DNA of 64,000 bases from positions 1,178,001 to 1,242,000 of the forward strand of contig NZ_SPUI01000003.1 of assembly GCF_004522095.1 (NCBI RefSeq), given 5' to 3'. The position numbers were made by a program, and so were the translations under genes. Shown here one piece after another: positions 37,032 through 46,700 of the stretch (position 1 is the stretch's first letter; each line of letters starts with the position of its first letter). The notes below the pieces were generated by a model. It worked only from the letters and a program-made list of their open reading frames with translations, did not search any database and had not been told where the DNA came from. This DNA is from Nocardioides sp. 503 (lineage in GTDB: Bacteria > Actinomycetota > Actinomycetes > Propionibacteriales > Nocardioidaceae).

Positions 37032-38435
37032 ATGGCAAAGTCCGCGTCTGCGTTCCGGTTCGTCGATCTCTTCGCAGGAGTCGGGGGCTTTCACGCGGCC
37101 CTGAAGGCGTACGGCGGCGCGTGCGTGTACGCGGTTGAGATCGACAAGGCTGCGGCTGCGGTCTACGAGCGCAACTGGGGCCGCAACCCGCTCGGCGACA
37201 TCAAGGTCGACGCGAACGAAACGATCATGAATGTGCCCGACCACGACCTCCTAGTCGCAGGCTTCCCGTGCCAACCCTTCTCGAAGTCTGGCGCGCAGCG
37301 CGGTATGGACGAGGCGCGCGGCACCCTCTACTGGCACATCTTGAAGATCATCGAGAAGCGAAAGCCGAAGGTCGTCCTCCTCGAGAACGTCCGCAACCTT
37401 GCCGGACCGCGGCACCTTCATGAGTGGCAGGTCATCATCGAGACGCTCCGCGAGCAGGGTTACCGCGTGTCGGAGACGCCTGCGATCTTCTCGCCGCACC
37501 TGCTCCCTCCCGAACGAGGTGGTCGCCCCCAGGTCCGCGAGCGCGTCTTCATCACGGCCACCCACAACCCGACGGGGCTCGGAGACGACTCGTTCGTCGA
37601 GCCGGTCGCACGAATCGGGCACGGGATCGGCGGCTTCGACCCGAAAGCGGAGTGGCACCTGGAGGATCTGCTCGACGACACACACAACGTCCCAGGCTGC
37701 GACTTGACGGAGGCTGAGGTTCGGTGGGTCGACGCCTGGGACGAGTGGGTCCAGACCTGGTTCGAGAAGTTAGACGGGCGGCGACCGCCCGGGTTCCCGA
37801 TCTGGGCGGACTCGTGGACGGACTTCGACAAGGTCGTGAAGCGGTTCGGCGACGTGCCGGACCACCGCGAACTGATGGACGACGATGAAGGCCTGCCCGC
37901 GTGGAAGGCCGGCCACCTCGCGAAGAATTACGCGCTGTACTCGATTCACCGCGAGTGGATAGACGTCTGGGCCCAGAAGTGGGGCATCTACACGGAGAAG
38001 TTCCCTCCGTCGCGGCGCAAACTGGAGTGGCAGGCGCAGGACACGCCGCGCCTATGGGACACGGTCATGCATTTCCGGCCGTCGGGCATTCGTGCGAAGG
38101 CGCCCACGTACCTACCCGCACTGGTCGCGATCACGCAGACATCGATCGTGGGGGGGACTCGGCGTCGCCGTCTGTCTCCGCGGGAGACCGCGCGACTGCA
38201 GGGGCTCCCCGACACGTACGACTTCGGCGCCCAGCGCCCGGCCGCTACCTACAAGCAGATGGGTAACGGCGTGAACGTCGGCGTCGTATGGCACGTCCTG
38301 CGCGAGCACGTGGCGCGTGATGAGGACGTGCTGAAGAAGACAGCGGCCGGCCGAAACATAATAAGGGCCGTGCAGACGGCTCCGCTGTCACCCGACGAGG
38401 TCCTAGCGAAGCACAAGCCCGTGACGGCCGGCTGA
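37032..38435 (+). CDS. DNA (cytosine-5)-methyltransferase of a type II R-M system
   Basis: A 467-residue C5-methyltransferase with all key motifs in order: I (DLFAGVGGFHAAL, near residue 11), IV with catalytic C80 (GFPCQPFSKSG), VI (ENVRNL, near 118), VIII (QVRERVF), then a Trp/Asp-rich target-recognition region (about 200-370), IX (SPRETARLQGLP) and X (GNGVNVGVV). Specificity is not readable. ATG 37032 is 7 nt after TAAGCT with no ribosome site; a longer frame from 36939 overlaps vsr and the SOS box and is unlikely. The stop lies 3 bases from that of the convergent putative endonuclease. Confidence 0.93.
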   Translation: MAKSASAFRFVDLFAGVGGFHAALKAYGGACVYAVEIDKAAAAVYERNWGRNPLGDIKVDANETIMNVPDHDLLVAGFPCQPFSKSGAQRGMDEARGTLYWHILKIIEKRKPKVVLLENVRNLAGPRHLHEWQVIIETLREQGYRVSETPAIFSPHLLPPERGGRPQVRERVFITATHNPTGLGDDSFVEPVARIGHGIGGFDPKAEWHLEDLLDDTHNVPGCDLTEAEVRWVDAWDEWVQTWFEKLDGRRPPGFPIWADSWTDFDKVVKRFGDVPDHRELMDDDEGLPAWKAGHLAKNYALYSIHREWIDVWAQKWGIYTEKFPPSRRKLEWQAQDTPRLWDTVMHFRPSGIRAKAPTYLPALVAITQTSIVGGTRRRRLSPRETARLQGLPDTYDFGAQRPAATYKQMGNGVNVGVVWHVLREHVARDEDVLKKTAAGRNIIRAVQTAPLSPDEVLAKHKPVTAG

Positions 38436-38438
38436 GCC

Positions 38439-39197
38439 TCACCAGGGGTGGCGTGGGTCGTAGTCCTTCTCCCACTGCGGCCGACGGATCTCCCAGCCGA
38501 ACACGATCCCGGTGCCACCGGACGGATGGCGCCACGCCTCGAAGGACGCCTCCGCTCGGGGACCGATGGTCCAGCCGCGAAGCCGGAGAATCGAGTCTGC
38601 AAACTCGATCAGCGGGCGGTAGTAGAGCGGGCCGTTGTTCTTTACAATGGACCTGATGTTCTTCACGGTCATTGCCGCATCGCCGGTGGTGTGCAGTGTC
38701 GCGGCGTGGTCAAGGGACGTCTCGTCATAGTCGAAGCCGTACCCAACGACTGCGATTCGGCGCGTCCACCCGTACTCCCGAAGCCGCAGCGCGTCGTGAA
38801 GAACCCCTCGGTCCTTCAAGTACGGGGACAGCATTTTGGCGGTCTCGTGGTCGCCGTTCTTCCCGTTGTCCCCGACGAACTGCAGTCGCTTGACTTCGAC
38901 GCCCCACTCGGGCGGCTCGTCGATCAACCCATCGGTCGTGAAGATGTGGTCAAGCTTCGTGGTCGATGGGACATCCGTAGTTGGGTAACTCACCTCGGTC
39001 TCGCGGAAACTCCGCTCGTCCGCGTACAGGGTCTCCCACGCCGCGTCCATCAGCGGCACGACCACCGACTCTGTCATGGGTTGGATGCCAGGCTGATATG
39101 CGACCTTAGTCCGCGCGTTGACTCCGACGACCGTCGTTGTAGCGTCGACTTCGGCCAGCGAGTCGGCGTACCGCTCTACGATCTCCTGCAACTCCAC
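38439..39197 (-). CDS. Putative type II restriction endonuclease (PD-(D/E)XK)
   Basis: A 252-residue protein without a family I can name. The arrangement D83 (KLDHIF) then E101-V-K103 (WGVEVKRLQF), 17 residues apart, matches the PD-(D/E)XK nuclease core, and AKMLSPYLKDRG follows as a plausible helix. Location tail to tail with the C5-methyltransferase, 3 bases apart, is the classical arrangement of a restriction gene. GTG 39197 is 6 nt after TACGGT, so probably leaderless. Role is inference from motif and context. Confidence 0.7.
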   Translation of the reverse strand: MELQEIVERYADSLAEVDATTTVVGVNARTKVAYQPGIQPMTESVVVPLMDAAWETLYADERSFRETEVSYPTTDVPSTTKLDHIFTTDGLIDEPPEWGVEVKRLQFVGDNGKNGDHETAKMLSPYLKDRGVLHDALRLREYGWTRRIAVVGYGFDYDETSLDHAATLHTTGDAAMTVKNIRSIVKNNGPLYYRPLIEFADSILRLRGWTIGPRAEASFEAWRHPSGGTGIVFGWEIRRPQWEKDYDPRHPW

Positions 39198-39443
39198 CCG
39201 TGAACCGTAGTCAGCTGAGCAGCGCCAAGGGGGACTTCAGGTGGATCCACCGGGGTCTCGTACCTGAGCCGATTGCACTGGACCGGCAAACACCACGCGC
39301 GTGTCACGGTCTCAGGTATGAGGTCCTCGCAACGCCGGTCTGCACGGACGACTGCGCGCCTCTCCACCTCGGTCCCTCAGCGAGAGATCGACTTCTGACC
39401 GTGCGCGTCTTCGCCTCCTGACGTGCCGGACTCCCCGAGTCGA

Positions 39444-40334
39444 TCAGTCGAGTTCTTTGCGCAGGTGGACGTCGCCGACGCCGGCGCCGGCGGCGACGAA
39501 GGTCCGGCGGGCGCTCTCGGCGTGGCCGTAGACGCGCAGGTGGACGTCGCGGACGCCGACCTCGTGGGCGTGGCGACGCAGGGCGCCGAGGAACGACTTG
39601 GTGAGGCCCTGGCCGCGGTGCTCGGGGAAGAGGTCGATCGAGTGGCCGAGGAAGTCGAGCGCGCCGTCGCGCTCGACGAAGGTGCCCCAGGCGCGGCCCA
39701 CCGGAGTGCCGTCGACCTCGGCGACCATGAGCATCTCGTCCTCCGGCGGGGGATCGAGGGACACGCGGGCGAGGCGCTCCTCGAGCTCCTCGTTGCGTCC
39801 CGCAGCAGGGGACACCACGCCGGCGCGCTCCATGCCGTCGGTGAGCAGGCCGCGGACGTCGACGACGTACCGCTCGCGCTCTTCGCGCGTCATCGGCCGT
39901 ACGGCGACGCGCCGGTCCTCCTGGAGCTCGGGCGCGGAGCCGGGGTCGAGGCGCTTGCCGATGCCGGTCATCGTGGCGAGGAAGCCGGCGGCCGTGAAGA
40001 CGCGGGCGAGCTCGGGAGCCACCCCGACGACGAGCACGGCCGCGCCGAGGCCACGCCCGTGCGCCTCCAGCGCGGCGACGGCCGCGGCCCAGTGCTCGTC
40101 GGCGTCGCGGGGGAGGGTCGTCTGCAGGACGCGAACCGAGCAGCGGGTGCCGCCGACGTCGGGGGTGAGTTCCAGCAGGGCGCCGCCGACGGCGACCCCC
40201 TCGACCTCGAGGGTCACCGCCTCCTGCGTGCCGTCCCGAGCAGGCTCGGGCAGCGGCGAGCCGTCCGCGGCCCGGGCCTCACGCCAGGCGGCGAGCTCGG
40301 GCCCGGGCATCGCCAGCACCCGGGCGCGGCTCAC
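39444..40334 (-). CDS. GNAT family N-acetyltransferase
   Basis: A 296-residue protein with two GNAT-like halves. The C-terminal half holds the acetyl-CoA loop FPEHRGQGLTKSFLGA and MVAEVDGTPVGRAWG, typical of active acetyltransferases; the N-terminal half looks like a degenerate copy. The GTG start overlaps the stop of the upstream surface-protein gene (GTGA). This double GNAT layout resembles mycothiol synthase-like proteins, but the key region is too divergent to name a substrate. Confidence 0.8.
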   Translation of the reverse strand: MSRARVLAMPGPELAAWREARAADGSPLPEPARDGTQEAVTLEVEGVAVGGALLELTPDVGGTRCSVRVLQTTLPRDADEHWAAAVAALEAHGRGLGAAVLVVGVAPELARVFTAAGFLATMTGIGKRLDPGSAPELQEDRRVAVRPMTREERERYVVDVRGLLTDGMERAGVVSPAAGRNEELEERLARVSLDPPPEDEMLMVAEVDGTPVGRAWGTFVERDGALDFLGHSIDLFPEHRGQGLTKSFLGALRRHAHEVGVRDVHLRVYGHAESARRTFVAAGAGVGDVHLRKELD

Positions 40335-42388
40335 CGGAGCTTCTTGGTGCCCGACGTGGAGCCCTGGACGCGCTTGCTGGGCAGCAGCTGGGCGCGGTAG
40401 GTGGTGCTGGCCGCGCCGTTGGTGTCCTTGACGGTGACGGTACGACGACCCCGGCCGTCGAGCACGACAGTCTTGACGGCCTTCCACTTGCGGCCGACCT
40501 TCGTGAAGAGACGCACCCTCTCGCCGGCCACCGAGGCCGGGCCGGTGACGACCAGACGGTCGGGCTTCGCACCCTTACTGGAGCCGGTGAGCTTGATCTT
40601 GGCCGTCCCCTTCTTGCCGGAGCCGAACCTCACCGTGGCGGTCCCGGTCTCCTTCGCGGCCTTCGCCTCGGCGCGCAGCGCGCCGATCTCGCTGGCGGCG
40701 ACGGGCTCGACGGCGTCGGCCACCGTGACGGTGAAGGTGCCGGCCTCGCTCGTGGTCGCGGAGCCGGTCAGCTTGCGGGCACCGCCGAGGAGGATCCCGG
40801 CGTCGGCGTCCTTGCCGGGGACCATCTCGACGCCGCGGACATAGTTGAGCGCGATCGCGCGACCGGCGACCGGCCACTCGCCGACGCGCAGGCTGCCGGC
40901 GTAGGCGACCTGTCCACCGGTGGCAGCCGTGCCGGCGCCTGGGCTGAGCCGGAGCGTCGAGTCGCCCGCCACGATCGTGTGGCGCCGGAAGTCCTCGAGG
41001 TCGTCGCCGTCGGTGTGTTGCAGGGTCAGGGCGCCGTCGGAGGCGGCGGCGGGGTTGAAGGGCACCACCGCCCGGCCCGACGCGTTGGTCGAGACCGTCG
41101 TGTCGCCCGGGGCCTGGCCGCCGGTCGGGTAGAGCCGGTACTCCAGGTCGCGCACGCCCGGGAACGGCTCGCCCTCCTGGTCGACGACCTGGAGCGCGAT
41201 GTCGCCGGCGGCGTACTCCTGGTCGTCGAAGACCTTGCCGTCGGCCAGGAGCAGCTCGACCCCGGCCGCCTCGGGCGTGTAGGCGGGCGTCTCGTAGTTC
41301 TCGAGCGCGCGGTCGGTGCTCGCCTCGTACTCGTCGACGTCGGTGGTGTTGACGTAGTAGGTCGCCGTCGTGCTGTTGGGCTGGACGTGCCGGATCCGCC
41401 CCGCGCCGTCGGTGTAGCCCACGAGCGAGCCGTCGCCGAGGCGGACCTCGGCCCCAGCGACGCCGTAGCCCTGCACGTCGGTGACGGAGAGGGTGATGCT
41501 GGTGCCCTCCGAGGTCGTGACCGTCTTGTTGGAAAGCACGCCGAGGGACTGGATGGTCTGCTCGTAGAGCACCCCGGTGTCGACCTCGTCGCTGCTCCCT
41601 CCGCCGGCCAGGGCCGCCCGGACCGCGACGCGGTCACCGATCGTGGCGTCGAACGCCGACAGCTCGACGGCCGCGTCGAACCGACCGCCGTCGACGTAGG
41701 TGAAGTTGTTGACCGCCGAGACCTTGAGGTCCGCGGGTGACACGGCGGCGTCGGTCAGGCCGTGGAAGGTCCCGTCGTCCTGGCGCCACTGCGACAGCTC
41801 CACCTGCCCGCTCGTGGCCGTCGTGTTGCCCGTCAGGCCGACGAGCTGCTGGGTGCGCTGCGAGGAGTCGTAGGGCTGCGTGAAGACGCCGCCGCTGAAC
41901 CCGGTGAAGGACACGCTGTCCGCCGGCGAGGCCTCACCGGTGACCGCGACGTCGTGACGGGTGGAGTACGTCGGGTCCTGGCCCGGCAGCGTCGACACCA
42001 CGCGCACCGAGACCCGCTTGCCGACGAGGTCGCCGGCGTTGACGAGACCGCCGTTCCACGACGTGACGAGGAAGTCGCCCTCGTCCTGCACGTTGTTCTG
42101 GCCGATGTCGGTCCACCCCGCAGCCGCGTCGCCGGCCTGGGGGTCGGCGTTGGCCTCGAAGGTGATCACCGCACCGGGGTCGAGGCGGGCGGCGACGAGC
42201 CGGATCGGGTACGTCGCCGAGATCTCGCTGTCGGTCTTGGTCGAGGCGATGCCGCTGCTCAGGCTGACCAGCACCGCCGCGGGGCCGCTCGGGTCCGCGT
42301 GGGCCGTCGGGGCCGTCGCCAGACCCGTGATCGTGAGCGCGGCGACCGCGCTCGCTGCCAGTCCCTGACGCAACCCCGTGTGTGACAT
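40331..42388 (-). CDS. Large secreted protein with Ig-like domains
   Basis: A 685-residue exported protein: a signal peptide (LRQGLAASAVAALTITGLA...AHA) and then beta-rich regions. Bacterial Ig-like segments appear where TTSEGTSITLSVTDVQGYGVAGAEVRLGDG-type text occurs, and again at FDDQEYAAGDIALQVVDQEGEPFPGV. The basic C-terminal region resembles a surface-binding module. ATG 42388 lies 6 nt from TATGGT (complement of 42395-42400), indicating a leaderless mRNA; a longer frame exists to 42463. No catalytic motif, no sortase signal. Function unknown. Confidence 0.75.
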   Translation of the reverse strand: MSHTGLRQGLAASAVAALTITGLATAPTAHADPSGPAAVLVSLSSGIASTKTDSEISATYPIRLVAARLDPGAVITFEANADPQAGDAAAGWTDIGQNNVQDEGDFLVTSWNGGLVNAGDLVGKRVSVRVVSTLPGQDPTYSTRHDVAVTGEASPADSVSFTGFSGGVFTQPYDSSQRTQQLVGLTGNTTATSGQVELSQWRQDDGTFHGLTDAAVSPADLKVSAVNNFTYVDGGRFDAAVELSAFDATIGDRVAVRAALAGGGSSDEVDTGVLYEQTIQSLGVLSNKTVTTSEGTSITLSVTDVQGYGVAGAEVRLGDGSLVGYTDGAGRIRHVQPNSTTATYYVNTTDVDEYEASTDRALENYETPAYTPEAAGVELLLADGKVFDDQEYAAGDIALQVVDQEGEPFPGVRDLEYRLYPTGGQAPGDTTVSTNASGRAVVPFNPAAASDGALTLQHTDGDDLEDFRRHTIVAGDSTLRLSPGAGTAATGGQVAYAGSLRVGEWPVAGRAIALNYVRGVEMVPGKDADAGILLGGARKLTGSATTSEAGTFTVTVADAVEPVAASEIGALRAEAKAAKETGTATVRFGSGKKGTAKIKLTGSSKGAKPDRLVVTGPASVAGERVRLFTKVGRKWKAVKTVVLDGRGRRTVTVKDTNGAASTTYRAQLLPSKRVQGSTSGTKKLR

Positions 42389-42545
42389 GGCGTGACCATA
42401 TGGCCGCATCCGCACCGTTGACTGGGTTTTGGCGCAATCTGGTGGTCCCGGCGGGCCGGGCACTGCGTGCCCACCGCGGCGGGGAAGCGGTCCTGGCCGC
42501 TAGCGTGGACGGACCGAGCCGACGACGAGGGCGGGGGACCGACGG

Positions 42546-43721
42546 ATGGGCGGACAGCACTCGCACGCGCGGCACGCCGCTCCCGGCGAGACCCGGACCC
42601 CGCTGGTCGCCTGGCTGGTGATCGTGCCGATCGCGCTGCTCACGCTGGGTGCGATGGCCTGGCTGTGGCCCTCCGACGACGCCGTGCCCGAGCAGCAGCA
42701 GGCGTCGGCGGACCAGTACGCCGGGACCGTGGTGTCGCTGCAGCGCGAGGACTGCACCGAGCGGCTCGAGGACGACGTCAACGGGTGCGGCAGCGCCGTC
42801 GTCCGGCTGGAGCAAGAGGTCGACGGCGCCCGGGACGTGACAGTGCCCTTGCCCAACGGCGCCGGGGCGCCGGAGGTGGCCGACGGCGACGACGTCGTGC
42901 TGGTGGCGGTCGAGGCGCCCGACGGAGCGACGTACACGATCGTCGACCACCAGCGCGGTCGTGGACTGTGGGTGCTGGCGGCGGCGTTCGCCCTGGCGCT
43001 GGTGGCCTTCGGCCGGTGGCGCGGCCTGATGGCGCTCGCCGGGCTGGGCGTGACGTTCGGGCTGCTGCTGCTCTTCGTCGTCCCGGCGATCCTGGCCGGC
43101 GAGCCGCCGCTCCTGGTGGCCATCGTCGGCTCGGCGGCGGTCATGCTCACGGTGCTCTACCTGACCCACGGGCCCGGGCTGTCCACGACGGTCGCGCTGC
43201 TCGGGACCCTCGCGAGCCTGACGCTGACCGGCCTGCTGTCGTGGCTCGCGGTCGCCGGCCTGCACCTCACCGGGATCACCGACGACATCTCCGGGTCGGT
43301 GGCGATGACCCAGGGGGTGGACACCCGCGGCCTGCTCCTGGCCGGCATCGTCATCGGCTCGCTGGGCGTGCTCGACGACGTCACGGTCACCCAGTCCGTC
43401 ACGGTGACCGAGCTGGCCCGCGCCAACCCGTCGTACGGCGCCCGCCAGCTCTACCGCGCGGCGAGCCGCGTCGGCCGCTCCCACATCGCGTCGGTGGTCA
43501 ACACGATCATCCTGGCGTACGCCGGCTCGTCGCTGCCGCTGCTCATCCTGATCGTCGCCGCGGACGACTCCCCCGGCGGCGTGCTGACCGACCAGGTCAT
43601 CGCCCAGGAGATCGTCCGCAGCGCGGTCGCGACCATCGGCCTGATCGCCGCCGTCCCGATCACCACCGGGCTGGCCGCCCTCGGCTTCCGCCGCAAGCAG
43701 CCAGCCCCCACGGCCGGATAG
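42546..43721 (+). CDS. YibE/F family membrane protein
   Basis: A 391-residue protein with one N-terminal span, a small extracellular beta domain (about residues 55-135) and then seven or so membrane spans. The YibE/F signature is visible in GVLDDVTVTQSVTVTEL and RSHIASVVNTIILAYAGSSLPLL. Probable transporter of unknown substrate, found widely in Firmicutes and Actinobacteria. ATG 42546 follows a GGGGGACC site. Divergent from the secreted protein gene. Confidence 0.88.
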   Translation: MGGQHSHARHAAPGETRTPLVAWLVIVPIALLTLGAMAWLWPSDDAVPEQQQASADQYAGTVVSLQREDCTERLEDDVNGCGSAVVRLEQEVDGARDVTVPLPNGAGAPEVADGDDVVLVAVEAPDGATYTIVDHQRGRGLWVLAAAFALALVAFGRWRGLMALAGLGVTFGLLLLFVVPAILAGEPPLLVAIVGSAAVMLTVLYLTHGPGLSTTVALLGTLASLTLTGLLSWLAVAGLHLTGITDDISGSVAMTQGVDTRGLLLAGIVIGSLGVLDDVTVTQSVTVTELARANPSYGARQLYRAASRVGRSHIASVVNTIILAYAGSSLPLLILIVAADDSPGGVLTDQVIAQEIVRSAVATIGLIAAVPITTGLAALGFRRKQPAPTAG

Positions 43722-43779
43722 TCCCTCACAGATTCGTGGTCTTCCGGCCTCCGGGACCACGAATTCGTGAGGGACTATC
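43717..43779. repeat. Inverted repeat at a convergent junction
   Basis: Arms of 25 bp with two mismatches (43717-43741, 43755-43779), carrying gatagtccctcaca...ttcgtggtc and its complement. Same family as at 734, 15055 and 48841. It fills the 75-bp gap between the converging YibE/F and Ig-repeat genes. Confidence 0.8.
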
Positions 43780-43796
43780 GCGACGAACCGCCCGCC

Positions 43797-46700
43797 CTAC
43801 CGCTTGGCGCGCTTGACGACGACGACGCGCACGGGCGAGGCCGACGCCTTGGTGGTGCGGCTGCCGGCGTAGGACGCGACCAGCTTGTGCTTGCCGGGCT
43901 TGAGCTTCAGCTTCAGCACGAGCTTGCCCTTGACCACCACCGTCCGCACGACCTTGCGGCCGTCGCGGATCACGACGGTCCCGGAGGTCACGCCGGTCAG
44001 CCGGATCTTCAGCGTGACCTTCTTCCCGGCCTTGACGCTGCGCGGCGCCGTCATCGTCAGCTGTGTCGCGGTCGCCGCGGGAGGCGTCACGACCACCGGC
44101 ACCTGCACGCGGAAGGTGCGCGTCGCCGGGCTGGCGTCGACGTTGCCCGCCGCGTCCACCGCGCGGAACGCCACGGTGTGCGCCCCGTCAGTCAGCGAGC
44201 CGAACGTCGCCGGGCTGGTGCACGCCGCCCACGCCTGCGCGTCCACCCGGCACTGCACCGAGGCGGTGTCGCCGGCGCTGCCGGCGAAGGCGAACGTCGC
44301 GGAGCGGGTGGTCAGGACCGACCCGTCCGCGGGGCCGGAGCTCACGACCGTGTCGGGGGCGACCGTGTCGACGGTGAACCTGCGGACCGCCGGCGTGGCG
44401 TCGGCGTTGCCGGCCGCGTCCTGGGCCCGGAAGCGCACCGTGTGCTCGCCCTCGGACAGCCCGGCGAACGTCGCCGGGCTGGTGCACGCGGCCCAGTCGC
44501 CGTCGTCGAGGCGGCACTGGAGCTTGGCGGTGTCACCGACGGTGCCGGAGAAGCCGAACGTCGCCGACGCGGTCGTCAGCACCGCGCCGTCGGCCGGGCC
44601 GGAGTCGACCGTGGTCTCGGGCGCGCCCGTGTCGACGGTGAACGTCCGCACCGCAGGCGTGGCGTCGACGTTGCCGGCGGCGTCCCGAGCCCGGAAGCGC
44701 ACGGTGTGCTCGCCCTGGGCCAGGTCGTCGAGCACGAGCGGGCTGGTGCAGCTCGCCCACTCGCCCTCGTCGACCCGGCACTGGAGCGTGTCGGTGTCGC
44801 CGGCGGTGCCGGAGAAGCCGAACGTCGCCGACGAGGTCGTCACCACCGCGCCGTCGGCCGGACCGGAGTCGACCGTCGTGTCCGGCGCGGTCGTGTCCAC
44901 GGTGAACGTCCGGACCGCAGGCGTCGCGTCGGCGTTGCCCACGGCGTCCTGCGCCCGGAAGCGCACGGTGTGCTCGCCGTCGGCCAGGCCGGTGAGGGCC
45001 AGCGGGCTGGTGCAGTCGGCCCACTCGCCGTCGTCGACCCGGCACTCGAAGGCGTCGGTGTCGCCCGCGCTGCCGGAGAAGACGTACGTCGCCGCGCCGG
45101 TCGCCAGGGTCGCCCCGTCGGCCGGCCCGGAGTCGACGGTCGTGTCCGGTGCGGTGGTGTCGACGGTGAACGACCGCGTCGCGGGCGTCGTGTCGGCGTT
45201 GCCGGCCGCATCGACCGCGCGGAAGCGCACGGTGTGCGCGCCGTCGGCCAGGCCGGTGAGGGCCAGCGGGCTGGTGCACTCGGTCCACTCGCCGTCGTCG
45301 ACCCGGCACTGCAGCAGCGCCGTCTCGCCCTCGGTCCCGGAGAAGCCGAACGTCGCCGTGCCGGTCGTCAGCACCGCACCCTCGGCCGGACCGGAGTCGA
45401 CCGTCGTGTCGGGCGCGACCGTGTCGACGGTGAACGTCCGCGAGGCGGGCGTGGCGTCCTCGTTGCCGGCGGCGTCCCGGGCGCGGAAGCGCACGGTGTG
45501 CTCGCCGTCGTCTAGTCCGGTCAGGGCCAGCGGGCTGGTGCAGTCGGCCCACTCGCCGTCGTCGACCCGGCACTGGAAGGCGTCGGTGTCGCCGGCGGTG
45601 CCGGAGAAGCCGAACGTCGCCGCGCCGGTCGTCAGCGTCGCACCGTCGGCCGGACCGGAGTCGATCCTCGTCTCGGGTGCCACCGTGTCGACGGCGAACG
45701 TCCGCACCACGGGCGTCGCGTCGGCGTTGCCGGCCGCATCCACCGCGCGGAAGCGCACGGTGTGCTCGCCCTCGGCCAGCTCGGTGAGCGCCAGCGGGCT
45801 GGCGCAGGCGGCCCAGTCGCCGTCGTCGACCCGGCACTGGAAGGCGTCGGTGTCGCCGACGGTGCCGGAGAAGGCGAACGTGGCCGCGTCGGTCGCCAGC
45901 ACGGCGCCCTCGACCGGGCCGGAGTCCACGCTCGTGTCCGGAGCGGCGGTGTCCACGCGGAACGTCCGCACCGCGGGCGTCGCGTCGGCGTTGCCCACGC
46001 GGTCCCGCGCCCGGAAGGCCACCGTGTGGTCGCCGTCGCCCAGGCCGGTGAAGGTGGCGGGGCTGGTGCAGTCCGCCCACTCGCCCGCGTCGACGCGGCA
46101 CTCGAGCTTCGCGGTGTCACCCGCGGTGCCGGAGAAGCCGAACGTCGCCTCGTCGGTCGCGAGCCTGGCGCCCTCGGCCGGGCCGGAGTCGATGGTCGTG
46201 TCCGGCGCGGTGGTGTCGACGGTGACGGTCCGGCTCGCCGGCGTCGCGTCGGCGTTGCCGGCGGCGTCCTGCGCGCGGAACAGCACGGTGTGCTCGCCCT
46301 CGCTCAAGCCGGTCAGGACCAGCGGGCTGGTGCAGTCGGCCCACGCGCCGGCGTCGACGCGGCACTGGAGCTTGGCGGTGTCGCCGGCGGTGCCGGAGAA
46401 GGTGTACGTCGCCGCGCCGGTCGCGATGGCCGCGCCGTCGGCGGGACCGGAGTCGACCGTGGTCTCGGGTGCGACGGTGTCGACGCGGAACGAGCGGACG
46501 ACCGGGGAGGCGTCGGTGTTGCCGACCGCGTCCTGGGCGCGGAAGCGCACGGTGTGCGCGCCCTCACCGAGGCCGGTCAGGGCCAGGGGGCTGGTGCAGT
46601 CGGCCCACGCAGCGTCGTCCAGCTGGCACTGGAGCTTCGCCGTGCCGCCGGCCGTGCCCCGGAAGGTGAAGGTCGTGGTCGTCGTCGCGATCGTGGCGCC

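Noticed and set aside
35083..39443. Prophage or integrative element with attachment sites at tRNA-Ala.
   Set aside because: No integrase, no phage genes and no repeat of the tRNA 3' end found by reading; only composition and the tRNA location support it.
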